Source: Sphingobium ummariense RL-3 (lineage in GTDB: Bacteria; Pseudomonadota; Alphaproteobacteria; Sphingomonadales; Sphingomonadaceae). Taken from it: DNA of 46,439 nucleotides. This document shows, in pieces, positions 25,609-34,215 of the stretch; positions within the stretch are counted from its first letter, which is position 1; every line of letters starts with the position of its first letter. Position numbers and translations under genes: made by a program. The notes below the pieces were generated by a model. The model made no database searches, was not told the origin of the DNA, and saw nothing but the letters and a program-made list of their open reading frames with translations. The DNA lies in NCBI RefSeq assembly GCF_000447205.1, contig NZ_AUWY01000019.1, positions 1-46,439 of the forward strand, in the 5' to 3' direction.

Positions 25609-25634
25609 TTCGGTCCACGACAGACGATGGTTAC
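25609..25634 (-). promoter_or_regulatory. SigF-type promoter of bufA2-bufB-bufC
   Basis: On the minus strand GTAACC (25629-25634), 16 bases, then CGAA (25609-25612), the same pattern as the two promoters around sigF. It lies in the 79-base gap between the nrsF stop and bufA2, about 45 bases ahead of the ATG. Confidence 0.75.
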
Positions 25635-25641
25635 ACGCCCC

Positions 25642-26283
25642 TTACCAGCGCAGCAGCCGAGGACCGATCAGCGCGCCCAGCAGCGCCGCGAGCGCGATGC
25701 CCAGCGTGTACCAGGTCAGCACGAAGATCGCGGTGACTTCCGGGCAGTGCAGGCAATAGAGCGTCGCAGACCATGCCCCGGCGGTGAGGCCTGCCGTTGC
25801 TCCTGCCGCCCGCAATCGGGTCGGGGCGAGCCTGCGGAACGACCAGAGCAGCCCGCCGAAGATCGGCAGCGACAGGAGGAACACGATCGACGAGCACACA
25901 TCCCAGCTATGCCCGAGCCACATCGGCAGCCACTGCGCCACTGGCGCACGCGCCAGTTCGACGCCGCAGATCGCCGCCAGTCCGATCACCGGGACTGCCA
26001 TGACCCACAGCCAGTGCATCGGCCGCGCATCGGGACGCGAGAGCTGCACCGTGGCAGCGATCGCGCAAAGCGAAAGCGAGCCCGTATAGGCCCATTTCAT
26101 CCAGAAGGAGAAGCCGTGCATGGCGAGTGACAGATCGGGGCGGAAACCCAGGCCCGATGCGATCATTGCGACGGTGACGATGCTGCCGAACAGCAAACCT
26201 ATCAGAAGGCGCCAACGCACGGCATGGCGCGGGACGGGCGGAACGGACTGGCTGAGCCTGTCGATGAGCTGGTCTGTATTCAT
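25642..26283 (-). CDS. nrsF: NrsF-type (DUF1109) membrane anti-sigma factor
   Basis: 213 residues from the ATG at 26283, which overlaps the sigma-factor stop (ATGA). Six hydrophobic helices follow a short cytoplasmic N-terminus. Cys130 (HSWDVCSS) and Cys177/Cys180 (LYCLHCPE) sit close to the two cysteines that, as I recall, Caulobacter NrsF needs to respond to metal or oxidative stress. Such proteins hold the SigF-like ECF factor at the membrane until stress releases it. The starting Met further upstream in this frame is inside sigF and is rejected. Confidence 0.88.
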   Translation of the reverse strand: MNTDQLIDRLSQSVPPVPRHAVRWRLLIGLLFGSIVTVAMIASGLGFRPDLSLAMHGFSFWMKWAYTGSLSLCAIAATVQLSRPDARPMHWLWVMAVPVIGLAAICGVELARAPVAQWLPMWLGHSWDVCSSIVFLLSLPIFGGLLWSFRRLAPTRLRAAGATAGLTAGAWSATLYCLHCPEVTAIFVLTWYTLGIALAALLGALIGPRLLRW

Positions 26284-26819
26284 CTGAAGTCGTTTCTGAT
26301 CCGTTGGGCGAGCGCCTTGAGGCCACGGTGCACCGACACCTTGACGTCGGACTCGCCGATATTGTCCCGCACCGCCGCTTCCGCGACGCTCAGGCCCTCG
26401 ATGCGGGTGGCGCGAATGGCGCGCGCCTGCTTGGCCGGCAGCGTGTCGAGCAGCCGTTCGACGTCCAGAAACGCGCCGGTCGCATCCTCGAACCCTTCGG
26501 CAACCAGAATCTCGTCCAGCCCCTCGATCGGGCACAGCCGGCCACTGCGGCGGAACTGGTCGATCATCTTGTATCGGGCGATGGCGTAGAGCCAGCCCGT
26601 GAAGGGACGCTCCCGGTCATAGGTGGCCCGGCGTTCATGCACGGCAATCAGCGTCTCCTGCACCAGATCCTCGATCGCATCGTCCTGGGCGCGCATGCGT
26701 CGGCGATAGAAGGCGCGCAGCAACGGCACGAGCGCGCGCAGCAGCGCGGCGTGGTCGGCGGCATGACCGCCCAGCCCGCCGATCATCCATGATCTCAACT
26801 GGTCTTCGCTTGCCCGCAT
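26280..26819 (-). CDS. sigF: ECF sigma factor, SigF type
   Basis: 179 residues. Region 2 (about 28-95) contains [27 protein letters not shown] and [18 protein letters not shown]. Region 4 (about 125-175) contains [23 protein letters not shown] and [14 protein letters not shown]. Together with the adjacent DUF1109 gene this is the SigF-NrsF arrangement known from Caulobacter, where the pair governs a metal and oxidative stress regulon including bufferins. AGGAG stands five bases from the ATG at 26819. Its own promoter has the same motif as its presumed targets, implying autoregulation. Confidence 0.9.
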   Translation of the reverse strand: MRASEDQLRSWMIGGLGGHAADHAALLRALVPLLRAFYRRRMRAQDDAIEDLVQETLIAVHERRATYDRERPFTGWLYAIARYKMIDQFRRSGRLCPIEGLDEILVAEGFEDATGAFLDVERLLDTLPAKQARAIRATRIEGLSVAEAAVRDNIGESDVKVSVHRGLKALAQRIRNDFR

Positions 26820-26837
26820 GCGTACTCCTGCATGCCA

Positions 26838-26862
26838 TTCGCTGCTCGGGGCGAAAGGTTAC
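26838..26862 (-). promoter_or_regulatory. SigF-type promoter of sigF-nrsF
   Basis: Minus strand GTAACC (26857-26862), 15 bases, CGAA (26838-26841). Transcription would start near 26831, leaving a leader of only about 12 bases that contains the AGGAG ribosome site. Confidence 0.7.
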
Positions 26863-26895
26863 ACGCACCGGCCGAAAAAAATCCTGCGCTGTTTC

Positions 26896-26921
26896 GTAAC
26901 CGCTGACGGAGTTTTTCCGAA
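26896..26921 (+). promoter_or_regulatory. SigF-type promoter of bufA1-doxX
   Basis: Plus strand GTAACC (26896-26901), 16 bases, CGAA (26918-26921). It faces away from the sigF promoter, 33 bases between the two -35 elements, and lies about 60 bases ahead of the bufA1 ATG. Confidence 0.75.
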
Positions 26922-26982
26922 ATGGTCGGCAGCCGCGGTTCATGCCGCTGGCGATGCAATCCCTGTATCACGGAGAAGAGAC

Positions 26983-27249
26983 ATGAAGCTTTCCCACGCG
27001 GCCTTTGCCGCCACCGTCGCGCTCGGCCTGGCCGCCGGCGCCGCCCAGGCACAGGAAAAGCCCAAGATGGAGAAATGCTACGGCGTTGCGCGCGCCGGGC
27101 AGAACGACTGCAAGGCCGGCGCCGGGACCAGCTGCGCGGGCACGTCCAAGGTCGACTATCAGGGCAACGCCTGGAAGCTGGTCAAGGCCGGCACCTGCAC
27201 CAGCATCAAGACCCCCAAGGGCAACGGCTCGCTGACCGAGAAGAGCTGA
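26983..27249 (+). CDS. bufA1: BufA1-type (DUF2282) bufferin precursor
   Basis: 88 residues from the ATG at 26983, with GGAGAAGAG directly upstream; an in-frame ATG at 26818 would cover the promoter and is rejected. A Sec signal peptide (cleaved near AAQA, residue 23) precedes a mature part with four cysteines (32, 43, 51, 72): [34 protein letters not shown] and KAGTC. This is the DUF2282 pattern of BufA1/HvfA peptides, substrates of MNIO enzymes. No MNIO gene follows on this strand; the nearest is bufB across the sigF locus. Confidence 0.88.
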   Translation: MKLSHAAFAATVALGLAAGAAQAQEKPKMEKCYGVARAGQNDCKAGAGTSCAGTSKVDYQGNAWKLVKAGTCTSIKTPKGNGSLTEKS

Positions 27250-27258
27250 TGCCCTGCC

Positions 27259-27289
27259 GACCCGGGCGGCCGCCCCCGCCGCCCGGGTC
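27259..27289 (+). other. 12-bp perfect hairpin between bufA1 and doxX
   Basis: GACCCGGGCGGC (27259-27270) pairs perfectly with GCCGCCCGGGTC (27278-27289) around a 7-base loop, nine bases after the bufA1 stop. It lacks a T-run, so it may protect the 3' end of the precursor message or attenuate read-through into doxX. Confidence 0.6.
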
Positions 27290-27323
27290 GTTCCATCTCA
27301 TTCCCACCCTAGAGGAGCCGACC

Positions 27324-27761
27324 ATGCCCTCCCTTCCGGCCCTTTACGATCGAACCTGCGGCATCGCCGCGCGCCTGCTGCCCTGCGATCTCCTGCTGTT
27401 CGTCCAGCGCCTCGGCATCGCATCCGTCTTCTTCCTGTCGGGAAGGACGAAGGTGGAAGGCTGGTTCACCCTCACGCCCAGTACGTTCGAGCTGTTCGGC
27501 AGCGAATATGCGCTCCCCTTGATTCCCCCGGTACCCGCCGCCTATGCCGCGACCATTTCGGAACATCTCTTCCCCATCCTGCTGGTGCTGGGCCTCGCCA
27601 CCCGCTTCTCGGCGCTGGCGCTGCTCGGCATGACTACGGTCATAGAGATTTTCGTCTACCCCGATGCATGGCCCACCCACCTCTCCTGGGCAGGACTGCT
27701 CCTGCCCCTCATCGCCTTAGGCGGCGGAAAATGGTCGCTCGACCGGCTCCTGCGTCCGTGA
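27324..27761 (+). CDS. DoxX family membrane protein (bufferin cluster, BufD-like)
   Basis: 145 residues from the ATG at 27324, with AGAGGAG upstream. About four transmembrane helices and the DoxX layout are visible: [24 protein letters not shown], then [25 protein letters not shown] and [18 protein letters not shown]. DoxX proteins are frequent companions of MNIO-precursor clusters and are suspected to serve redox reactions at the membrane; the precise job is unknown. Cotranscribed with bufA1. Confidence 0.85.
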   Translation: MPSLPALYDRTCGIAARLLPCDLLLFVQRLGIASVFFLSGRTKVEGWFTLTPSTFELFGSEYALPLIPPVPAAYAATISEHLFPILLVLGLATRFSALALLGMTTVIEIFVYPDAWPTHLSWAGLLLPLIALGGGKWSLDRLLRP

Positions 27762-27788
27762 GCCCAAGGCAGCGTGACCGGACCGCCC

Positions 27789-29237
27789 CTATTTGCATGT
27801 CACATAGACCGGATTGCCGATCAGCAGCAGCCGGCCCTCGGACGAGCCCACATTGACACTGATCCAGCCGCAGGCAGTGCCGCGCGGCAGAGCGAACTCC
27901 GCCTCCCCGCTGCCCAGCTCGCGGCGCTCGCGCTCTTCGCCCCGCACGATCAGGCGCAGCGTGCCGGCGGTCACACCCTGAACCCTCGCCTGCACGCGCA
28001 CCACGCCGGCCGCGCGCAGGCTCTCGCCCATGGCGGCGGTCGCCTTGTCCGAGGAAGCGGTCACCTCCAACAGCCGGTCACGCGTCCCTTCCACGTCAAT
28101 GAAGACATTTCCGGCGCGGATGCCGTCCACGATCCCCGCCTGCGACAGCTCGCGGGCATGGACCACGGTCGTAGGGCGCCCGATCGGCGCCTTGTCGGGG
28201 CCAGCCGTCGCGTCGTGATTGTCGCTGCCGCCGATCCCGGCGAGCCGCTTGCCCTCATTGAGCCGCGCATACCAGTAGCCCAGGCCCGACAGCGGCCCTT
28301 CGGCATTGAAACCGTTCACCACCTCGATCGCGCTCACCTTGCTCCAGTCGGTGTCGGGCCAGGTCCAGCCGCACCCCATGCATATCTCGCCCGAAGGGTG
28401 AGACGGATGGTTGATCGACAGGATCGCGCCCGCCTTCTGGACCGCAGCCTCCACCGCGCCGATGGTCGGGACGCCTGGCGTGCCGACGCGGAAATCGACC
28501 CAGCGCGCCGGCCCGAAGATATTGGCATGGCCGTGGAAGGTCGTGATCTCCGTCCCCGGGATCAGCAGCATCCGATCGAAGGCGGGCTGCAGTTCGCGCA
28601 GTCCCCCGAAATGGGACACCGTGTTGTGGTCGGTCACCGCGATGAAGTCGAGCCCGCGCCCGGCCGCCGCCTCCACCGTGCGGTAGAGCGGGCAAGGCAC
28701 GCGCTTGCCGCTCTGGCTGGCGCAGCCGCCGTCCGAATGCGCGTCGTGCATGTGCAGGTCGCCGCGATACCATCCCGGTGCGGCCTTGACCGGCGGATCG
28801 GCGATCGCGGCGGTGGCGTTCCGCGCCTCGCCCCTGTCGAAGAAGATGTCGAGCCGGTACGCACTGCGGCTGTCCGGCCGGGCATTGGGTACGCCGAACT
28901 GCACATGCCATCGACCCGCTGGCAGCGCACCGGGCAGATAGCCGGGCGAGGCGTCGCTTTCGCTCAGCGTGAAGCGGTCGCGTGTCCCGCCGCTCCAGCC
29001 GCGGAAGCGCTGCGGGTCGAACACGCCCAGGTCGATGACCGTCTTGTTCTGCCTGTCATAGGTCAGCCGCACGGTGATCCGTTCGACGCCCTCGGGGACG
29101 TCGAACGGGATCGCCTTGTAGCTCTGGTTATCCGCCCCGACGATTTCGCCGCTGACGGTCCGGTCGGGCTCCTCCGCAAGGGCGGGAACGGAAAGACAGG
29201 CCGCGACCACCGCGGCTAGGAGCCCGATCCGGCGCAT
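27789..29237 (-). CDS. Secreted CehA/McbA-type PHP-domain metallohydrolase
   Basis: 482 residues. Signal peptide (MRRIGLLAAVVAACLSVPALA) and an N-terminal beta domain (about 25-150) precede a PHP domain with its metal-ligand motifs: GDLHMHDAHSDG (159-170), VTDHNT (201-206), EITTFHGHANIFG, INHPSHP and GGSDNHD (336-342). A C-terminal beta domain ends in an exposed Cys pair region (TACGWIS, YVTCK). PHP enzymes hydrolyse phosphoesters, or esters in the CehA branch; the substrate is unknown. Its ATG shares one base with the stop of the TonB receptor (TGATG), so the two are translated together. Confidence 0.85.
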   Translation of the reverse strand: MRRIGLLAAVVAACLSVPALAEEPDRTVSGEIVGADNQSYKAIPFDVPEGVERITVRLTYDRQNKTVIDLGVFDPQRFRGWSGGTRDRFTLSESDASPGYLPGALPAGRWHVQFGVPNARPDSRSAYRLDIFFDRGEARNATAAIADPPVKAAPGWYRGDLHMHDAHSDGGCASQSGKRVPCPLYRTVEAAAGRGLDFIAVTDHNTVSHFGGLRELQPAFDRMLLIPGTEITTFHGHANIFGPARWVDFRVGTPGVPTIGAVEAAVQKAGAILSINHPSHPSGEICMGCGWTWPDTDWSKVSAIEVVNGFNAEGPLSGLGYWYARLNEGKRLAGIGGSDNHDATAGPDKAPIGRPTTVVHARELSQAGIVDGIRAGNVFIDVEGTRDRLLEVTASSDKATAAMGESLRAAGVVRVQARVQGVTAGTLRLIVRGEERERRELGSGEAEFALPRGTACGWISVNVGSSEGRLLLIGNPVYVTCK

Positions 29238-31729
29238 CAGAAGGCGAAGTCCACGGCGAAGCGGAGGTTGCGACCCAGGATCGGCCGGCCGATGAACAGC
29301 TGATCGTTCGCCTGCCCGCTGGTCAGCTCGCCCGCGCGCGGATTGCCTTCGGTCAGGCCAATCGCGTTGGTGAGGTTGTCGCCATAGGCCCAGAGCGTGA
29401 TTCGGTCCGTCAGGTTGAAGCGCGCGCTGGCGTTCAGCACCGTGTAGGACGGCAGCTTCTGCGTGTTAGCCGCGTCGGCATAGCGCTTGCTGTAATATTC
29501 GACGTCCATCTGCGCCCGGAAGCGGCCGTCCAGCAGGGTCACCGCCGGGGTGGCGCGCAAGGCGAGCTTGGGCACGCGCAGCAACTGGTTGCCCGAATAG
29601 TCACGCGGCACCAGCGTGCCGCCGCTATTCTCGTTATAGCGCAGGTTGCGGAAGGTCGGATCCTGGACCGTCGCCTGCAGGGTGAAGTCGAACCAGGGGG
29701 CCGGCCGCACCGTGCCTTCAAACTCGACGCCATAGGCCCGCGTGTCGGTATAGACCGTCTGCTGGATCACGCCAGTCGCGGGCGGCGGCGCGAACACGAA
29801 ATTGCCGATCGAATAGGCATCGAAGTCGGTGAGGAAGGCAGTCGCATAGAGCGTCACCACCGGCGAGGCATATTTCAGGCCTGCTTCCCACATCTCGATG
29901 CCCTGGGTGCGGGGCACGGCCGTGGCGCTGGTGATGAAGCTGCCCACGCTCGGCAGGCGGAAGGCGGAGGTATAGCGGGCGAAGGCGCCCGCATTGGGCA
30001 TGAACTGCCAGTCGGCGCCCAGTGTCCAGCCCAGCTTGTCGAAGCTGCGGTCGAAGGGCGTGAACACGCCGTTGCCGGTCAGCACCTGATCGTCCGCCAG
30101 GGTGGTGGCATCACCCAGATTGACGGTCCTGGACCCCTCCTGCGATCCTTCGGTCTTCACCTTCTCCCAGCGGACACCGCCGTCGATGCGGAACTGGTCG
30201 GTGATCTGCCATTCGTCGGAGGCATAGAGGGCGAACGTGTCCTGCGTGCCCGACCCATTGGCGAATTCGGAGCCGTAGCGGATCACGCCGTTCTGCGTCA
30301 GGGCGCCGACCACCTTGCCGCTGGCATCCACCGCGAACAGGTCCAGCAGGCGCGAATTGCCCGACACGTCCTGCAGGGTGGAGGCGGAATAGCGGCCGAA
30401 GCTTTCCTTGATATGGGCGTAGTAGAAGCCCAGCGCGAAGTCGTGGCGTCCGGCCAGGTCGAACTGATGGGCGAGGCGCAGGTCGTCCAGGAACTCGCTT
30501 TCGTCGACCGTCACCGGGCGCGCCTGGTTGATGAAGACGTCGCCATTGCCGTTCTGGTTCGCGACGTCGAAGGCCTCGCCGGTGTCAACGTAGCGAAGCT
30601 GCACCGCCGTCGCGCCGGGGAAGGCGGCGAGCAGCGACGCACGGTTGCTGCTCAGGAACGAGGCCGCGGTGCTGACCGACGAGGGATAGACGCCGTTGCG
30701 CACCGTGTTCGAGTCGCGGTAGCGCGCCTTGTTGCTCAGCTTCCAGCCCTCGGCGAACTCCCAGTCGGCCATGGCGGAATATTGGTTGAGCCGGATGCGC
30801 GTGCCGTCCGTATTGTTGAAGCGCAGCGGGCCGTTGGCGCTGCGCAGCGTCATGAAGGCGGTGGAGCGGCTGGCGGTGGTGTCGTAATGCGGGTCGAAGC
30901 CCGGCAGGCCGACGATGTCGCCATCGCTGTCCTTGGTCAGCGGGATGCCGGTGTAGAAGATCGCATTGTCGGCCAGTCGCTTGTAGCTGAAACTGATGCT
31001 GCCCTTGTCGAAGGTCTTGGCGATGTCGGCGCGGATTTGCCCGCCTTTGTTGCCTGTATAGCCCGGATCGCGCACGCCCTGCTCGTTGCGATAGAAGCCG
31101 CCGATGCCCAGCGTCCAGCCGTCGGCGATCGGCGTGCCGACCCACCCGTCGAAGCGGTAGAGATCGGCGGTCGGACCATAGAGGATGCGGCCGTTGCCGG
31201 TCAGCGCGTCGCCCGCCTTGCGGGTGATATAGTTGACGACGCCGCCCGGCGCGTTGGAATAGAAGATCGACGACGGACCGCCGCGCACCACTTCGATATG
31301 GTCGATCGACTCGTCGAGGCGGAAGGCCTGGTCCGCGTTAAGATAGCCCAGCGCCGGGTCATGCTGGACCGGAAGGCCATCCTCCAGCAGGTTGATCGAT
31401 CCGAAGCCGTCGACCGGGATGCCGCGCGCGCGGACGTTGCCGCTGCCCTCGCCGCCTGACGCCTCCACCCAGAAGCCGGGCACCGATTTCAGCGTCTCGG
31501 TGACGCTGGATGGCGCGCGCGATCGGATGACGTCGTTCGACAGGGTCGTCACCGCATAGCTGGTGTCCACTTTCCTGCGATCGCCCGCGCCGGCGCGGCC
31601 GGTGACGATGATGTCGCTGGCCTCCGGCTCTGCTGCAGGCGCGGCCATGTCCTGCGCCATGGCAGGCAGGCTGGTCGAACCGAGAAGCGCGGTGACGCCG
31701 GCACCGACGAGCGCCTTGCGGATGGTCAT
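29237..31729 (-). CDS. TonB-dependent outer-membrane receptor
   Basis: 830 residues. Signal peptide ending AMA (about residue 25), TonB-box-like EASDIIVTG, and a plug domain (about 50-165: SSVTETLKSVPGFWV, VRARGIPVDGFGSINLLEDGLP, IEVVRGGPSSIFYSNAPGGVVNYITRK). A beta-barrel follows, ending in a terminal aromatic (RFAVDFAF). It imports a bulky ligand across the outer membrane at the cost of TonB energy. The ligand is not obvious; coupling to the PHP hydrolase suggests a nutrient rather than a siderophore. AAGGGGA ribosome site. Confidence 0.94.
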   Translation of the reverse strand: MTIRKALVGAGVTALLGSTSLPAMAQDMAAPAAEPEASDIIVTGRAGAGDRRKVDTSYAVTTLSNDVIRSRAPSSVTETLKSVPGFWVEASGGEGSGNVRARGIPVDGFGSINLLEDGLPVQHDPALGYLNADQAFRLDESIDHIEVVRGGPSSIFYSNAPGGVVNYITRKAGDALTGNGRILYGPTADLYRFDGWVGTPIADGWTLGIGGFYRNEQGVRDPGYTGNKGGQIRADIAKTFDKGSISFSYKRLADNAIFYTGIPLTKDSDGDIVGLPGFDPHYDTTASRSTAFMTLRSANGPLRFNNTDGTRIRLNQYSAMADWEFAEGWKLSNKARYRDSNTVRNGVYPSSVSTAASFLSSNRASLLAAFPGATAVQLRYVDTGEAFDVANQNGNGDVFINQARPVTVDESEFLDDLRLAHQFDLAGRHDFALGFYYAHIKESFGRYSASTLQDVSGNSRLLDLFAVDASGKVVGALTQNGVIRYGSEFANGSGTQDTFALYASDEWQITDQFRIDGGVRWEKVKTEGSQEGSRTVNLGDATTLADDQVLTGNGVFTPFDRSFDKLGWTLGADWQFMPNAGAFARYTSAFRLPSVGSFITSATAVPRTQGIEMWEAGLKYASPVVTLYATAFLTDFDAYSIGNFVFAPPPATGVIQQTVYTDTRAYGVEFEGTVRPAPWFDFTLQATVQDPTFRNLRYNENSGGTLVPRDYSGNQLLRVPKLALRATPAVTLLDGRFRAQMDVEYYSKRYADAANTQKLPSYTVLNASARFNLTDRITLWAYGDNLTNAIGLTEGNPRAGELTSGQANDQLFIGRPILGRNLRFAVDFAF

Positions 31730-31956
31730 GAGAAATCCCCTTTGCGTTGCAGCATATTTTGCTGCGGCGCGCTCTAGGGAGGCTGCATTGCATTATGGTG
31801 GCGCAGCGATGACAGTCGCGTGACCAGCGAATAAGGATCGCTAGGCCGTTCCAAATATCTGATAATATTGAAACTTGGCCCACCGGATAGCACCTGCCGC
31901 TCATGGCGGGGCCGGCCGCCCTTTCCCCCGCCCCGATCCCGCGCTAAAGCCGGTCC

Positions 31957-32547
31957 ATGATCCTCGTCATCGACAATTACGACAGCTTCACCTGGAACCT
32001 GGTCCATTACCTCATGGAGCTGGGCGCACAGGTGGAAGTGGTGCGCAACGACGCCATCTCGGCGGGACAGGCCCTGTCGACCGGGGCCAAGGCCTTCCTG
32101 CTCTCGCCCGGCCCGTGTACCCCCAATGAGGCGGGCGTCAGCCTGGACCTGGTCGCCGCCTGCGCGGACGCCGGCGCACCGCTGCTCGGCGTATGCCTCG
32201 GCCACCAGGCGATCGGCCAGCATTTCGGTGGAAAGGTTGTCCGTGGCGGCCTGATGCATGGCAAGACATCGCCGGTCGCGCATGACGGCACGGGGCTGTT
32301 TAAGGGGCTGCCCTCGCCCTTCATCGCCACCCGCTATCATTCGCTGATCGTGGAGGACATTCCGGCCGACCTGATCGTGAACGCGACCAGCGAGGACGGG
32401 TCGGTGATGGCCTTCCGCCATGCCAGGCTGCCGATCCATTCGGTCCAGTTCCACCCGGAAAGCATCGCCACCGAACATGGTCACGCCATGCTGGCGAACT
32501 TCCTGCGCATCGCCGGCCTCCCGGTGCGGGAACGGGAGACGGCGTGA
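31957..32547 (+). CDS. trpG: Anthranilate synthase glutamine amidotransferase subunit
   Basis: 196 residues, class I glutamine amidotransferase. [19 protein letters not shown], oxyanion strand [13 protein letters not shown], catalytic Cys in [11 protein letters not shown], and His/Glu in [15 protein letters not shown]. It supplies ammonia to TrpE for anthranilate synthesis and may double as the aminodeoxychorismate subunit PabA. No trpE lies in this window; the gene upstream is the divergent TonB receptor, so trpG begins this run. Confidence 0.95.
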   Translation: MILVIDNYDSFTWNLVHYLMELGAQVEVVRNDAISAGQALSTGAKAFLLSPGPCTPNEAGVSLDLVAACADAGAPLLGVCLGHQAIGQHFGGKVVRGGLMHGKTSPVAHDGTGLFKGLPSPFIATRYHSLIVEDIPADLIVNATSEDGSVMAFRHARLPIHSVQFHPESIATEHGHAMLANFLRIAGLPVRERETA

Positions 32548-32550
32548 TCG

Positions 32551-33141
32551 ATGCGGTATGATGCGATCCTCCCTTCGGTCGTCAAAGGGTTCGGTTCGTT
32601 GATCGCATCGCTGATACTGGTCGGCACACTGTTCATGCCGGCCGCGTCCCTGGCTGCCCCTCCTCCCGTGGAGGGCACCCTCTCGGTCGAAGCGAGCCGT
32701 GCCGGCGGCGGTCAGGACGCCTCGTCCGACCAGTTCCGCGACGCCGCAGCCAGCGCCTTGTCGGCAAAAGGGTTCACCCTTCTGGATGGTGCAGATCACG
32801 CAGCCTATCGGATGGAGCTCCTATTCAGCGTCTCGGAGGTCGGGACCGGCAGCGCGCGCGCGACGGCCGGCAGTGCGAACGCCACGTCCGGCGGGGTCGC
32901 CGGCGCCGTCGGGTCAGTGGTCAAAGTCCCCTTGCCCTCCCGCAAGACCCATGCCGTCGCACTCGAGAAGACGCAGCTGGAAATGAGGTTGCGGAAACGA
33001 GGCGAGGAAGAGGTGATCTGGCGCGGGACCGCCGTGACGGTCCGCCCGGCCGACACGCAGGGCAGCACGGCAGCGGATCTGTGCAACGCCCTAATCCGGG
33101 CATATCCCTTCCAATCGGACGACGTCATAGGCGTACCATAG
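32551..33141 (+). CDS. Secreted protein of unknown function within the trp run
   Basis: 196 residues, three bases after the trpG stop. Long N-terminus and signal peptide (hydrophobic about 13-33, ending ASLAA). The body has a fold style of small envelope proteins: SSDQFRDAAASALSAKGFTLL, YRMELLFSVSEVG, a Gly/Ala/Ser-rich loop, then LEMRLRKRGEEEVIWRGTAVTV. This recalls DUF4136-type or LptE-like lipoproteins without their lipobox, but I cannot name a family. It is an unusual insertion between trpG and trpD; 81 bases then precede trpD. Confidence 0.7.
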   Translation: MRYDAILPSVVKGFGSLIASLILVGTLFMPAASLAAPPPVEGTLSVEASRAGGGQDASSDQFRDAAASALSAKGFTLLDGADHAAYRMELLFSVSEVGTGSARATAGSANATSGGVAGAVGSVVKVPLPSRKTHAVALEKTQLEMRLRKRGEEEVIWRGTAVTVRPADTQGSTAADLCNALIRAYPFQSDDVIGVP

Positions 33142-33222
33142 AAACGGCCTCCGTCGAAACGGCCGGCGCTTTCCATTCCCAACCCTCGACTCAGGCCCCG
33201 TCCCGGGACTAAGGCAGCGCCG

Positions 33223-34215
33223 ATGACCCGCCTGCCAGACCCTTCCCAGCCGCTGTCCCCGGACGAGGCCGCCCGCGCCTTCGACCTGCTGTTCGACGCC
33301 GACCTGGCCGAGGCCGACATTGCCGCCTTCCTCGTCGCGATGGCGCAGCGCGGGGAAAGCGCGATCGAGATCGCCGCCGCCGCCCGCGCCATGCGGGCGC
33401 GGATGATCCCCGTCGTTGCGCCGAAGGGCGCCATCGACGTCTGCGGCACAGGCGGCGACGGCCACCATACACTCAACGTCTCGACCGCCGTCAGCCTGGT
33501 GGTCGCCGCGGCCGGCGTCCCCGTCGCCAAGCACGGCAACCGCGCCGCATCATCCAAGGCGGGCGCAGCCGACACGCTCGAAGCGCTGGGGCTCGACCTC
33601 GACCGCGCGGCGGAGACAGCGGAGGAAACGCTCGCGGACCTCGGCATCTGCTTCCTCTTTGCGCAGAAGCATCATCCGGCGCTCAGGCGCCTCGGCCCGA
33701 TCCGCAAAGCGATCGGCCAGCGGACCATCTTCAACCTGATGGGGCCGCTCGCCAATCCCGCCCATGTCCGTCACCAGCTCGTCGGCATTGCCCGGCCAGC
33801 CTATGTCCCAATCTATGCGGAAGCGATCGCCGACCTGGGCGTGGACCGGGCGATGATCGTCTCGGGCGACGAGGGACTTGACGAACTGTCCCTGGCGGGC
33901 GGCAACGACGTGGCGGAGGTGCACGGTCACGGCCTGGTCGCCATGCGCCGCCTGACCGCCGCTGAACTGGGCCTTGCCACCCATCCGGTCGACGCGATCC
34001 GCGGCGGTGACCCCGCGCATAATGCCGCCGCCCTGCGCGCACTGCTGCAGGGCGAGCCGGGACCCTATCGCGACGCCGTGTTGCTGAACGCCGCCGCCGC
34101 GCTCGTCGTGGCTGACGCCGCACCCGATCTCCCCCACGGCGTCGAGCAGGCGGCGGAAACCATCGACGCCGGCCTTGCCAACGCGCTGCTCAATTGCTGG
34201 ATTGCCTACAGATGA
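33223..34215 (+). CDS. trpD: Anthranilate phosphoribosyltransferase
   Basis: 330 residues. The N-terminal helical domain (1-70) is followed by the PRPP-binding [15 protein letters not shown] and the anthranilate-site [21 protein letters not shown], the [22 protein letters not shown] loop and [19 protein letters not shown]. It transfers ribose-5-phosphate to anthranilate, step two of tryptophan synthesis. Its TGA overlaps the trpC ATG (ATGA). Confidence 0.97.
   Translation: MTRLPDPSQPLSPDEAARAFDLLFDADLAEADIAAFLVAMAQRGESAIEIAAAARAMRARMIPVVAPKGAIDVCGTGGDGHHTLNVSTAVSLVVAAAGVPVAKHGNRAASSKAGAADTLEALGLDLDRAAETAEETLADLGICFLFAQKHHPALRRLGPIRKAIGQRTIFNLMGPLANPAHVRHQLVGIARPAYVPIYAEAIADLGVDRAMIVSGDEGLDELSLAGGNDVAEVHGHGLVAMRRLTAAELGLATHPVDAIRGGDPAHNAAALRALLQGEPGPYRDAVLLNAAAALVVADAAPDLPHGVEQAAETIDAGLANALLNCWIAYR

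Noticed and set aside
26818..26982. In-frame upstream start for the BufA1-type gene at 26818
   Set aside because: It would put the promoter motif and sigF leader inside the coding region and remove the signal peptide from the N-terminus. The ATG at 26983 has a strong ribosome site.
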